Source of the DNA: Spinacia oleracea
Taxonomy: Eukaryota > Streptophyta > Magnoliopsida > Caryophyllales > Amaranthaceae
Direction: 5' to 3'
DNA: 64,000 nt
NCBI RefSeq assembly: GCF_020520425.1
Contig: NC_079491.1
Span: 32,169,449 to 32,233,448, forward strand
This document shows, piece after piece, positions 12,064 through 24,057 of the stretch. A program made the translations under genes and the position numbers. The notes beneath the pieces were generated by a model. The model did not search any database and was not told the origin of the DNA. It saw nothing but the letters and a program-made list of their open reading frames with translations. Numbering within the stretch: the first letter of the stretch is position 1; every line of letters begins with the position of its first letter.

Positions 12064-15000
12064 CATTTGTTCTATAAACCTGAAACGGCAGTACACAACG
12101 TTCCCACAACGATGGATTACTTAGTCATTGTTATATCAAATAGACCTATTTAAATACGTAACTGACTATAAGTACCTTGAACCACTCTGCGACATTCTCT
12201 GAGGCCGAAAGCAAGAACACCAGACACAACAGGCCCCCGTCTTGCTTGATTTTTTGCCTAGATGATCCATCATACAGCATAATTGGTCCATTTACTGTAT
12301 AAAACAATCGGTTTCCTGATCCGAATGTGTTACCCATTGCACTTAGGGTAGGGTCCTAAACAGTATACAGGAGAAAAAAGATTATTAGAACATTAAAATC
12401 ATAGTACAAGATTAATCATACATTACCAGGTTTCGATTTTTACCAGATTCACCACCATATTGGCTAAAGATTCATCATTTTGCACGTGTACGAGATTCTT
12501 AGCGCCTGGGTCATAAATAAGCAACTCCAAAGTGGGTACATCTTTTATCTTAGTGATCATAAGGACAATCCAATGATCCTTTCGATAAATTGGTATGAAT
12601 AGCTGCAATAATAATAGGGAAATCATGACGCTGATAGTAGATGTTATTTACATATACAAATACAATAAATAGTTACCTGTTTCATTTTGCTAAAATCAAC
12701 ACCCTTCTCTACTTCAGTCTTGAAATAGGTGGCTAGCTTTTCCTTGTTTTCCCTCTCTATTTTTATAGAAACAAAATCCTTTGCAATTTCGGACTAATAT
12801 GGAAAAATATAATAATTAGTGAGCAAATGTCAGTGGAAATTTCAGCCAAGAACTGGATAATCAAAAAATGATTGCTCACCAAGAGTTCCGACGGGAGAAC
12901 GTGAACATTCAACGTCTGTTCAAGGAGGTCGGTGTTCAAACAACCACACCAAGCAGTCATCACCTAGTAGGAAGGACGGAAGCAAGTTAGACATGTATTT
13001 ATTTAAACTTCACCCATAAAAAACAATTGATAATGAATTTTGTTACCTCCATTGAAACCTCTCCTTTTATCTTGAATGAGTCGTAAAGCATATCCCGTTC
13101 AAGATACAGCTCTTCTGTTTGGAAAAGAATCTGGTCACCAAATTTCCTCCTCTGGAGAATAATCTCAGAAATCTTCTTTTGTGTAGGATCAACCCTCGTC
13201 CTATTTCCCACGGCTGCACGAAGAGGCCAGTCCTCATCCGACTCAGTTTCGTCACCATCCTCTCCACTAACATCCAGGGATGAAGCATTTTTTCCCTTTG
13301 GTGGCAGGCTAGAATCTGATTGCTCCCCTGTGTCGAATGTCTCACCCGCATCCAGTGGTGACGAAGAGGCTGGAGCATTTGTTGCTTGTTGTGGCAGCTT
13401 TGTTTTTTATTGCTCCCCCACAGTGGACGTCTGACCCTTGGACGTTTTGAGATGGTCCCTTCTTCTTATAATCTTCCTCCTCCTATGACGGAGGTCTTCT
13501 TTCGGACCATCATCAAACGGGTCAGCTACTATCCGAACCGGAGGAAGTTCTTTTGCCTTCGGCAATTTCCATGGAGCTGATTCTTTCCTGGGTGCACCTC
13601 CAGGGTATGGTTTTCCGTATTCGACATCACGCACAACCTACATTTGAACATGTTAGTAATAGAGTAATACTAGTTATAAAGATAATACAGTATAAGTAGA
13701 GCTTGGTTACCTCTGCGTACCCAAACTGTCCGTCTGGACCCATGTCCAGCTCTATGACCTTCTCAATATCATCTGGTTGCCACGCACAAATACGTGGTTC
13801 ATCTGTTTTCCACCTGCTTCGTGCCTCAGGATATTTAATCCTGTCTATATAAGCAAACTGCGAGAAAATGGATCAACTGTAAAAACATAAATAATATTTA
13901 GAATGTAAAATTTTTAATGGGGCAAATGCTTACCAACACAACAAACGGGCTAGGCCTTCCCTTCTTGCCATCGTGACCAACCATCCATTCGTGTAAGAAA
14001 CGACACCAATTCCATCTATCTGGGTCCCTCATATAAGTACTCACTAGGAAAGGCAACAGCTTTGGGGTGATTGAATTGAAAGTATTTGCGCAAAATAGGC
14101 AACCTAACGTCAATAATATGAAGTGTCGGATGAAGGAAGTAGGGTCCTCTTCAACAAAACATTTCTTGTAGACGCTGTTGTAAGCAATTCCTTTACTTGT
14201 CACGTATTCAGTGTACAGCTTCTGCGTTTCCTTGTCATCTGTTCTACGCTTGTGGAAATAGTAATCACCATTAGGAAGTCCGGTGATCCATAATATCATC
14301 CTCTCGTCCATGACCAAGTCATAGTCATCACGAATGCGTAACACATTCCTTTTCCAATCCTACTTGCTCTCTACCCAAGACAAAAACGACCTATCTACTT
14401 TGTCGATAAATAAATTCAAGATAGATCCAAAACCAGCCTTTTCCACCAACTCACGACGTACATTACTTAGGCCACTCACCATTTCAACCACTAAACCAGG
14501 GTACGCCCTTAAAGAATTGTGCTGCAAAACAACATACATTTGTCACGATACATCACCAATTTTAAGTCTAATTCAAATTTTTTGATTATCATACCTTCTC
14601 CCGTGGATTTGCACCACCCCTCACTCTGTTGGGTGGTCTCCCCGGTCCGCCTTGAACCCAAGCCTTTCTAGGATTTTGCTTGGCCTTACTCTGACCCTCA
14701 GCAACAGGTGGCCTACCTCTTCTACGAGGTTCACTGATCGGGTGCTGGGTTGATTGTTGTTTAGTGATATTTTTAGTATCATTTGCATTCGTATGATCAA
14801 CAAGAGGATCATCCGATCTCACATTTTCAGTGGAATGAACCGAGGTATCATTGACGCTTTCATTATCTTTTGAAGGAATGTTGGGATTTTTTTCACTATC
14901 ATTAGCTATATCCAACGAAGGATCATTCACGCTAACGGCAGCCTCACTTTCCATTGGAATTTCAGTACTCTGTATTTGAACACCCGGTGAGTTTGGCCCA

Positions 15001-16258
15001 ATATCAGTACTAATTCGTGGTTCCTCATGTACGGTTTCTACACTATTCCATATGACATCCTACAAGAACGGAGTGTTTCTAAATGTAAAATTATAAAAAC
15101 CAATTTTATTTTATAAAAATCTGAATTAATTTTATATTGATTTCCATAAATTAATACCTGATTTATTTCATCAACAAAAATACGGCAGGTGGGACTTTCA
15201 TGAGTTCCTTGAATTTCTTCAAGCTATCATTTGTTGTTTAAACATGTAAGAAACAACACCATAATAAGGAAGTATCTAGTAATTACGATAAGAAGCTACA
15301 ATACCCCTTTTTTGATTTTCAAACAGAAACATAGTATTTTTCACTAAACATATTATTTCTCATGATTAATTCTAATTACCTCAGCATCTTTCGCTGCCTC
15401 TGTTGCAGACTTCCCTTCCTCGTTGATCTGTTTTGGATCTTCTAATTCAGTCTCCATATCTCCAGATTCATCATTCCCAAACTCATTTACAATCTCCATC
15501 ACATCCGCAAACGGATTGTTTGGCGGATCAATTTCCCTTTGTACAACAACACAAATTTCAATTTAATTTCCCTTTTTACAACAGGAAACCAAAAAAATTG
15601 AATTTCAATTTCCATTAATTTAACAAAATAACATGCAAGTAAGTTTCCAATTAATAATATCACACACCCAGCTATTAAACCGTCAACATTTAAAATTAAT
15701 GCCAGAAATTACATGTAAAAATTAAAGAACAATATGTGAAAACACGATTCACACTTACATTTGATTTTGATTTAGTTTTACTGTAGCTTGTAGAGGTGGT
15801 AAGTTCAGCTTTTGAAGGTCGGTCAGTGGTGGCAATTAGTAGAAGGACGGAGGTTGAAGTCGTTTATGGTGTGAATGGAACCGGAGAGATGAATACAGTA
15901 GAGGGAAAGATGAAAAAAGGAAGATGAATATACATTGAAAATTTGTAATCATAAAGTCCAACTGAGAAAAAAGACAACTTAATGTAGCTAACTGACATTT
16001 TACATAACCAATGCACTTTTCCTTTTGTTGTTATTGAAATTTTCCGTCTTTTAAGACACGCGTGGGTACGACTTTCGGACCAAAACACGCCAGTAATTAA
16101 TGTTATTGAACATCACTTGACTTTGTTTTCTATTTTTCAATATTGCGATTATGTTTTATAATATTTGATCGTCATGGTATATTATATAAATTCAAGCACA
16201 TAAACAATTTAGCTAAAATATATTTCACATTATAAAATTTGTTATGTCATTTATAACG

Positions 16259-18180
16259 GGGTTCGGTTATAGAGAATCTAATATAAAGTCGAGAATATTG
16301 AGAATCCAAAAACAATTCCGAGTGTCGGAAAAACAAGTCCGAGTTCCGTCTACTTATAACGTGGTTAGATTCTAGAGAACCAAATACACCATCGAGAATT
16401 CGAGAATTCGAGTCCGAGTGTCGTCTAGTTATAGAGTGGTTCGATTATGGAGAACATAATACACTAACAAGAATATCGAGAATATAAAAACAAATTCGAG
16501 TATCGTCTAGTTATAAACTGGTTAGATTCTAGAGAACCTAACACACCATCGACAATATCGAGAATATCGAGAATACAAGTCCGAGTGTCGTCTAATTATT
16601 AAGTTGGTTAGATTCTACAAAATCTAATATACCATCGAGAATACAAGTCCGAGTTTCGTCTGGTTGTAAAATGGTTAGAGTCTAGATAATCTAATATGTC
16701 ATTGAGATATCGAGAATCTCGAGAATACAAGTCCGAGTGCCATCTAGTGATAAAGTGGTTAGATTCTAGAGAACCTAATACACCATAGAAATATCGAGAA
16801 TCTCGAGAATACAAGTCCGAGTGTCGTACAGTAATAAACTGGTTAGAGTCTAGAGAATCTAATATGTCATTGAGAATATTGAGAATCTCGAGAATACAAG
16901 TCCGAGTGCCATATAGTGATAAAGTGGTTAGATTCTAGAGAACCTAGTACACCATTGAAATATCGAGAATCTCGAGAATACAAGTCCGAGTGTCGTACAG
17001 TAATAAACTGGTTAGAGTCTAGGGAATATAATATGTCATTGAGAATATTGAGAATCTCAAGAATACAAGTCCGAGTGCCGTCTAGTGATAAAGTGGTTAG
17101 ATTCTAGAGAACCTAATACACCATTGAAATATCGAGAATCTCGAGAATACAAGTCCGAGTGTTGTACAGTAATAAACTGGTTAGACTCTCGAGAATCTAA
17201 TATGTCATTGAGAATATTGAGAATCTCGAGAATACAAGTCCGAGTGCCGTATAATGATAACGTGGTTAGATTCTAAAGAACCTAATACACCATTGAAATA
17301 TCGAGAATCTCGATAATACAAGTCCGAGTGTCGTACAGTAATAAACTGGTTAGAGTCTAGAGAATCTAATATGTCATTGAGATATCGAGAATCTCGAGAA
17401 TACAAGTCCGAGTGTCGTCTAGTGATAAAGTGGTTAGATTCTAGAGAACCTAATACACCATTGAAATATCGAGAATCTCGAGAATACAAGTCCGAGTGTC
17501 GTACAGTAATAAACTGGTTAGACTCTCGAGAATCTAATATGTCATTGAGACATCGAGAATCTCGAGAATACAAGTCCGAGTGCCGTCTAGTGATAAAGTG
17601 GTTAGATTCTAGAGAACCTAATACACCATTGAAATATCGAGAATCTCGAGAATACAAGTCCGAGTGTCGTACAGTAATAAACTGGTTAGACTCTCGAGAA
17701 TCTAATATGTCATTGAGAATATTGAGAATCTCGAGAATACAAGTCCGAGTGCCGTATAATGATAAAGTGGTTAGATTCTAAAGAACCTAGTACACCACCG
17801 ACGATATCGAGAATCTCGAGAATACAAGTCCGAGTGTCGTCTAGTTATTAAGGTGGTTAGATTCTAGAAAATATAATATGTCATTCAGAATATCGAGAAT
17901 CGGAACACAAGTCCGAGTGCCGCCTAGTGATAAAGTGGTTAGAATCTAGGTAATCAAATATACCATCGAAATACCTTGGACCGAGAATACAAGTCCGAGT
18001 GTCGTCTAGTTATAAACTGGTTAGATTCTAGAGAATCTAATATGTCATTGAGAATATTGAGAATCGGAACACAAGTCCGAGTGATCGTATCAATCAAACG
18101 GGTTAGATTGTAAATACCCTAAATAAATATAGAGTAACGGAATACAAGTCCGAGGGACGTCCATTTAAAACGGGTTAGAT
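16259..18180. repeat. ~85-bp tandem repeat array, about 23 copies
   Basis: Each unit has the same order: GGTTAGATTCTAGAGAA, CTAATA, a block of TATCGAGAATCTCGAGAATAC, then AAGTCCGAGTG. CCGAG recurs every 84-86 bp. Two slightly different monomers alternate over the central part, giving a dimer of about 170 bp, while the edges are more diverged. The units contain small palindromes (TCTCGAGA, TTCTAGAG). Long open frames here on both strands follow from the repeat length and composition and are not genes. The array fills the gap between the start of the Ulp1-like gene and the SIM-protein gene. Confidence 0.93.
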
Positions 18181-18589
18181 TTACTACGAATTTAATAAAA
18201 CATCTAATATGAAATTTGTAACAAATAAAGAAATTGTCCACCAGTATATACTATCTACTATCAAATTTATAAACTACAACTGATTGACAATTAAATGTCG
18301 ACAACCAATCGCACCACGACCAATACAGTGGTCTGACATTTGCACGCCCAATAACGGTACTGTCAGTGCGTGGGATATTGTGCAGCACAGTAAACGGGCG
18401 GGAAACAGTACCACCAGTTTTATTAGCCTAAATAGTTTCTGTAATTAAGTTAGACTGCTTGTTAGTAATAATCTGAAACCACCATAATGAAAAAAAATTG
18501 CTACAACCTTTACTATTATTAATAACAATTACAATCATTATTTACTATGATATTCACATTTCCCGCCTCTTGCACCCCCCCAACATTAC

Positions 18590-18597
18590 TATATAAA
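18590..18597 (+). promoter_or_regulatory. TATA box of the SIM-protein gene
   Basis: TATATAAA lies about 100 bp before the start codon at 18696, after a C-rich run. It is the best core-promoter candidate for this gene. Confidence 0.55.
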
Positions 18598-18695
18598 CAT
18601 AAGTTTTTCCCGAAACCTTCAAAGTCATTCACTAACTACTTCTTTCTATTAATCAAAGAGTCTTTCTAATTATCAAAGAGCATTTGTTTCTTACT

Positions 18696-19250
18696 ATGGC
18701 AATCACTAGAGCTTCAAAAAGAGCAGCCAAAGGGAAGAGCGTAGCCTCTTCAACTCAAGGATCTACCATTACAGTCAATGGTAAAGGTAACTACACTTAC
18801 ATAGTTTTTTTGTAATGTTGTTGAATTCGTTTTTAGTTTGTGTAGAGAGACTAATCACTTGATCTTTCCCATGTAGATGTGACTCCAACTAGAAGGTGGT
18901 CCAAATATATGGCCGTGGAAATACAACAAGAGAGGTTCAAGGTGGATTGGAGGAGGTTCATGATATTGGTTGTGAAACGTCTTGGCCCCTCCGAAACATC
19001 CAAACTACTAAGTGAACTCTACTACGCACCAAATGTCAGCGAGGTGTTCATGGAGGAACGAGATGCATACATTTTGGAAAATTGGTCTTACAACGACATA
19101 CAACCGAACAACAATGGTGAACGAATAGTGGCAGTCGCTAATGCGGATGATAGACTAATCAAACGAGAGCCAATGGAAGCAGACGAAATTCTACTCAAAG
19201 AAGGCAAACAAAAGAAGATCACATACATTGATTTAACTAACGAAGAATAA
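18696..19250 (+). CDS. small basic protein with SUMO site and SUMO-interaction motif
   Basis: Two exons, 18696-18786 and 18877-19250, join in phase 1 through a GT-AG intron and encode 154 residues. The start is the first ATG after a TATA box. The N-terminus (TRASKRAAKGK) is basic and could be a nuclear signal. Near the C-terminus LIKREP fits the sumoylation consensus (hydrophobic-K-x-E), and the last residues ITYIDLTNEE fit a SUMO-interaction motif with acidic flank. The middle (RRWSKYMAVEIQQ...) matches no family I know. The gene diverges from a Ulp1-like peptidase gene across a tandem array, which suggests a shared element and perhaps a shared SUMO theme. The motifs are short and could arise by chance. 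The frame is intact. Confidence 0.65.
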
Positions 19251-19607
19251 AATGTTTACTCATTGAGTTGTATTAAAAGTTAGTTGTGTTTAATATTTCC
19301 CTTTCCCGTTTTAGTAGTTTAATCAACTTGCTACCTTTTCCATGTATTCAAAAGCATATTCTACTTTTGGAATTATGAGCAGACCAATTTCCGTACTATA
19401 TGCGGAATAAAATGTTTTTTTAATTCATTTTTTGAATACTTTATTTTCTATGTTCTTCACTTTGTTTACATCACCATTCACCATCAACACAAAGAAGTAG
19501 GTTTAACCAAGAACAACATACCCACTTTTAACTCAAACCAATTAAACACCAAAAAAAACACCAATACTTCTCAGATCTACAATCTGCCGGAGGAAAGCAG
19601 TTGGAGA

Positions 19608-21233
19608 ATGGCAACTGTTACGACAACCATGTAAGTCCTTCATATATGGATTTGGTAAATCGAGTTGTTGATTTTAATTTTAATTTGTTTTTGCAAATTT
19701 TTTTTTGGTGATAGGACTCGATCGGAAAGACCACTAGTTGTTCTCAATTTTTGGCATACTGGTAGATTTGTTTTCTATCCTAAAAAGGGATATGAACAAG
19801 GAAAGAATAACATGTTCTTTATGAGGAAAAATTTGTTGTGTTTCAACAAATTGACAGAAACAATTAAAAATCTGGGTTACGAAAATTACAAGATCTGGTT
19901 TGTGACGGACATCACTCGATTTGGGGAGGATGGTTGTTTAGTGGAAACTGATGATGATTTTAAGAAACTGTTTGATTTGGCGATGAAGAGGACCTACCTA
20001 AACATTATAGTCCAGCACTTAGGTTCTGAAAAAGATGAGGTGGAGGAGAATTTGATTTCGAATCAAATTTGTTCCACCTGCAACCGAGGCCAAGAACACA
20101 AAGGAACAGTGTGTTCATTACTTTTATTGAATCTGAAATTTTTAAGGTTTCGTTGTTATTGTTCGAACCTAACATCTTATATACCACAATGAATTTCAGA
20201 AAGTTGCAATCCACAAAAGAAAACACACGCAATCTCACAGAGGGGAGAAATTATCAAAGGTATGTACAACAACACCTCATTCTATTAAATTATAATTTGT
20301 ACAAATACATTTTAATTAAAAAAGAAAAACATAGTGTTTCAGCATATGTAGATTAATCGAGTTACAGCATATGTAGATTAATCGAGTTACATATTTTTCA
20401 ATTCGCAAGTCTAAAAATACTAAGTACACCATTTTGTACATTACTACAGATTCTCGGAATGGGTTGTGGTGTAAGCCAATTTGCAAATTTTGTAATGAAA
20501 TTATCAACTGAGCAGCAACAATGGGTGTCTGAAATGGGATTCGAAGACCTTTTGTTTACAAAGATCAATAATATTGATCCAGCGTTCGGTTATTGGATAA
20601 CATCTAGATTTGATCCTATCAAACTAGAGCTTAAAATTAGAGATAATTATTATGTAAAAATAGATGAGGAGATGGTGGGTCGAGTTTTAGGAATACGTTC
20701 TGGTGATCATTTATTAGTCCCGAATAAATCAGAAAAGAGTGTTGCCTTAGAAACATTACGATTGTACAAGCAAAACACATTATACGGTCCTGTAGCTCAG
20801 CATGTTGTGTTTGAAAAAGTAATCGGAAAACAACCTGAGAAGGAATGGTTCGCAGCAGAATATAATTGGGCGAGGTATGTTCTAGATTGGCTCGTGAAAT
20901 ATGGAAAAAAATCCAGTACATCAAGAGAGGGCTATGGTGGATGCACACTACTTCTGCTCGTAAGTAATTAAATTTTTTGCAATTCCTTATAGCAAAGTGC
21001 AATTCACAAAACTACGTCTAATTTCGTATTGTCCATTGCACAGATAATCTACATAGACCGACTTGCATATTCTGCAAAATTCAGCACTGAATCTCAACAT
21101 TATGCCAAATGCTTGCCGACTTCGCGTTTGGGACCAACAAAGCGTGGAAAGGGCACTGAAAAGTGATCGAGGACTACATGGAGCGTATGGATACGCAGAC
21201 GTTGTGACCGATTATGTGTACAGGGACATGTAA
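19608..21233 (+). pseudogene. PB1-like domain fused to Ulp1-type N-terminal module
   Basis: Exons 19608-19630, 19715-20108, 20200-20259, 20450-20959 and 21044 onward join in frame. The first part (LNFWHTGRFVFYPKKGYEQG ... GEDGCLVETDDDFKKLF) has the layout of the PB1-like domain at the N-terminus of plant MULE transposases. The second part (MKLSTEQQQWVSEMGFEDLL, then RFDPIKLELKIRD, then VGRVLGIRSGD) matches the module in front of the peptidase in plant transposon Ulp1 proteins, and it is a diverged relative of the minus-strand gene here. The frame meets TGA at 21164, but similarity continues one frame over (RLRVWDQQSVERA) to TAA 21231-21233, so a small indel near 21095 is likely. No transposase or peptidase domain follows. 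Confidence 0.6.
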
Positions 21234-21570
21234 GCAGCACAACTCGTGCCTGCATTGTAACATTAGTTGTATATTTGCGAGTTTTAATCGGACATTCACG
21301 TGCCAGTAATTCTACATGGCACTTATAGGTAGCTTGTTTTTTATTTGTTTACCACGTTAAAGTGATGTTTTTATGTGGTTGTCAGTTTTGTATTTTTTCA
21401 TAGTACGTTATTTTTTATAAAACCTAATAATGTAAAATACTTTTTCTGATTACGTTTTATATTATCCATGTTATACAAATCCCGTTTTTTTTAAAATGTC
21501 GTTTCATTGTATAATGTTAAGCTACAATTATGTTATTGGCCAGAATTTCATAACGGTAATAATTCAAACC

Positions 21571-21579
21571 CTATAAATG
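21571..21579 (+). promoter_or_regulatory. TATA box of the GRF-finger gene
   Basis: CTATAAATG lies about 75 bp before the start codon at 21649. Confidence 0.5.
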
Positions 21580-21648
21580 AAATGACACCACACCTCCTTT
21601 ATCTCCAACACACTTTCAATAGCTATTCAAAACTCTACTTGCGATAAA

Positions 21649-22209
21649 ATGGTGATGGAAAAAGCTAGTCCAACTTCTTCTTCTTCAACAAGGAGAACAC
21701 AAGGTAGTGGAACAAGAAACACCCCTTTAAGTGCAACAAAAGTGTGCTGCCATCATGGTTATCAAGCTAAATTACAAACATGCAAGCATACTGCAAATGC
21801 TGGTCAGAGATTTTACTCGTGCCCCGTTTGGAATGTAAAATAATAGATTTTTTTAGTCAAACTTTAATTTCTTTTGTCCAATAGTTTTTGGCTGATAAAT
21901 CGGACTTAATGTATACAGGATGATACATGTGGGTTCTTCTTTTGGGAAGATGAGGTGAACGCTAACGTATTGAACAATTTACAACAAGAGAACTACCACC
22001 TCCGGTAACAACTAGTGCGGATGAATTGTTTGAACGAGACACTGAAGTTGGAGAATGTGGTCATGAATGAAAGGATTCAGATTGTGGAAGGTAGAAACAA
22101 TAACATGACAAAAGACATGTTTGAAGCTAGGAACAATGAGAAATTCATTTATAGGAATTGCTTGTGTGTGGCAATATTTTTCATTATTCTTACCGTTTAC
22201 AAATGGTAA
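21649..22209 (+). pseudogene. GRF zinc finger, coiled coil and C-terminal membrane segment
   Basis: Exon 1 is 21649-21834 and exon 2 is 21919-22209, in phase 0. After a Ser/Thr-rich start comes a GRF-type zinc finger: CCHHG, then TCKHTANAGQRFYSCPVW, then across the intron DDTCGFFFWEDE. GRF fingers bind single-stranded nucleic acid. A charged heptad-like stretch follows and the protein ends in a hydrophobic segment (LCVAIFFIILTVYKW). Small GRF proteins of this layout are common in plant genomes, many in transposon-rich DNA. An in-frame TAA at 22006-22008 separates the finger from the coiled coil, and the frame after it stays open to 22209. That points to a single nonsense change, from CAA for example. 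A truncated finger-only protein of about 91 residues is also possible. Confidence 0.7.
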
Positions 22210-22483
22210 GAATAATTCTTTGGATCTATTGCCCAAGAGTGGGATGCTGTACGGTTCTTCAAAAAGTCTGTTGTTTAAAAATTCCTTCCGATTAAATGAA
22301 TGATAATTTGTTTGATAAATCTTGGAAACTCTACTGATAATTTTAATATAAGTTAAATAATATAATGTATTAATTTCATGTTGCGTTTAATACAAAGTTC
22401 GTTTTTTAGTGCAAATACACAATTGAATTTTTTAAAAAAACAAACCATCAAAACAGCGAATAAATTCAATTCTGGTTCACAAA

Positions 22484-22640
22484 TGCCAATGGATTTGCCT
22501 CACTGTCAACTTGGTTTCACTGCTTGCCTGAAAATAGAGCGCTGCTACTCTCACTAGGTCACGGGTTCGATGACTGGCTTTGGCATATTTAGCTTCCCCT
22601 TTCCCCCCACTCACTCCCCTCCCCCCCTCTTTTTTTAATT
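22484..22640 (+). repeat. single tRNA-like module
   Basis: It begins GCCAATGGATTTGCCTCACT, continues with GTCAACTTGG and reaches a B-box-like GGTCACGGGTTCGATG, then a C-rich tract ending in a T run. It matches the units at 592-1316 (opposite strand) and the copy at 25260. Confidence 0.55.
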
Positions 22641-22744
22641 TGTTTTTTTAAATACGACCACTAATAAAATCATACTACAAATATTTTGTCAATAATCGAA
22701 AAAAATAAATTTCGTAATAGATAGTAATTTTTTTTGTTACCGGG

Positions 22745-23450
22745 TGCTTTGGTTTATTAACGTAACCCCTTTTCAATAAACTACTCGGTTACACAAGTAA
22801 ACCGATAATTCGAGTAAATCCAATTCCGACTTGATCAAAGTTGCTAAGACTTATATTGGGTACTTTTAAAATGTAAAGACACACATGTGTTTCAAACATA
22901 ATTTGGAATGACGTATTATTAACGTAACTCTACTTATAATTTAACTCTACTTTGGAAGTTTAATTTTTTCGTTAGGCTTGTAATATTGTTTTGTATTTTT
23001 TGTAGCGCGCTTTGGTTTATAAACGTAACCCCTTTTCCATAAACTAGTCGGTATTATTACTTACAATTTATTTGCAGTTAAATTGTTACTTGGCATTTTT
23101 ACAATTATTTGGACCTTGGGGCGGAGTAAAACGGTCACCGATTCATTCCAACCATCGCATTTAAAAATGGGATGACGTATTATTAACGTACCAATAATAA
23201 AATCCTACTACAAATAAATTCCTACTACGAGTAAACCGACAATTTATTTGCAGTTAAATTGTTACTTGACATTTTTTTCAATTATTTGGACCTTGGGCCG
23301 TAGTAAAAAGGTTGCCGATTCATTCCAACGTTCACATTTTAAAATGGGATGACGTATTATTAACGTACCAATAACAAAAACCTACTACAAATAAATTCCT
23401 ACTACGAGTAAACCGATAATTCGAGTCCGTCCAAATTCGACTTGATCAAA
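22745..23450. repeat. diverged tandem repeats in spacer
   Basis: CTTTGGTTTATTAACGTAAC at about 22749 recurs at about 23010. A ~190-bp block (TTATTTGGACCTTGGG ... GGGATGACGTATTATTAACG ... TACGAGTAAACCGA) occurs twice between about 23100 and 23420. No coding sequence is seen. Confidence 0.7.
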
Positions 23451-24057
23451 GCAAATAAGACTCGGATCAACTAACTAAATTGGGAAGTTTAATTTTTAGG
23501 TTAGGCTTGTAATATTAATTGTTTTATTACGAGTAATCTTAAAATAATAAAAAAAAACATAACAATTTTTCTAAATTTTTTTCCAATTGCACACACCTAG
23601 CCTTAAGTGGTAGACTATAGATCTACCCTACTAGTCTACTAGTAGACTTACACGCCTAAGGTAAAGCACTCAAGTGCTACACCTACTTTCACACTTTCCC
23701 ACAAGAGCATGCAAGCCTTTTCATCTCTCCTTACGGTACAAGTAATAGTTTTTACTAATAACATTTGAAATATACTATCTCCCTTGTTTTTTATAAAAAT
23801 CATTCTGTTTTTAATAACACCTTGTCGTAATTTAACACAAACAAAAACAACAGCAACACAGATATATTGGACGGATAAATAAAAGGTGAAAGGTAGTCCA
23901 AGAGTCAAAAAGCTAAACACTTCTTAACTTCACTTTTATAAATACTTTTTACCTTCTCCATATTCAAACCACTTTCTCCATCCTTTCTCTTCAAAAAACA
24001 CTAAATTCCCTTATACATTTTTTCTTCCATACACAACTTTGAGTAAGAAATCTAGCA

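Larger units (their letters stand above)
1898..15760 (-). pseudogene. Ulp1/C48 peptidase-like gene of transposon type, disrupted
   Basis: Minus-strand exons can be chained in one frame: 15760 (split start codon), 15536-15380, 15223-15158, 15059-14595, 14521-13934, 13857-13711, 13637-13047, 12963-12880, 12793-12677, 12602-12444, 12355-12176, and a last exon 12079-12064 continuing at 2001-1898 across a retrotransposon. The product would be about 890 residues. Two AT-hook-like RGRPP/PGRPP motifs come first, then a module around GLPNGDYYFH...FIRHFILLTLGCLF typical of plant transposon Ulp1 proteins. The C-terminal peptidase has the His in KDHWIVLMI, an Asp in LIYDPG and a candidate Cys in KQDGGLLC. 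Stops TAG (14360-14362) and TAA (13407-13409) interrupt the frame. Plant MULEs of the Kaonashi type carry such genes, so a transposon origin is likely. These proteases resemble SUMO/NEDD8 processing enzymes; activity here is excluded by the breaks. Confidence 0.75.

Noticed and set aside
17205..17781. Open frames of 136-150 codons with repeated peptide units on both strands
   Set aside because: They arise from the ~85-bp tandem array and its stop-poor composition; no start context or introns support a gene.
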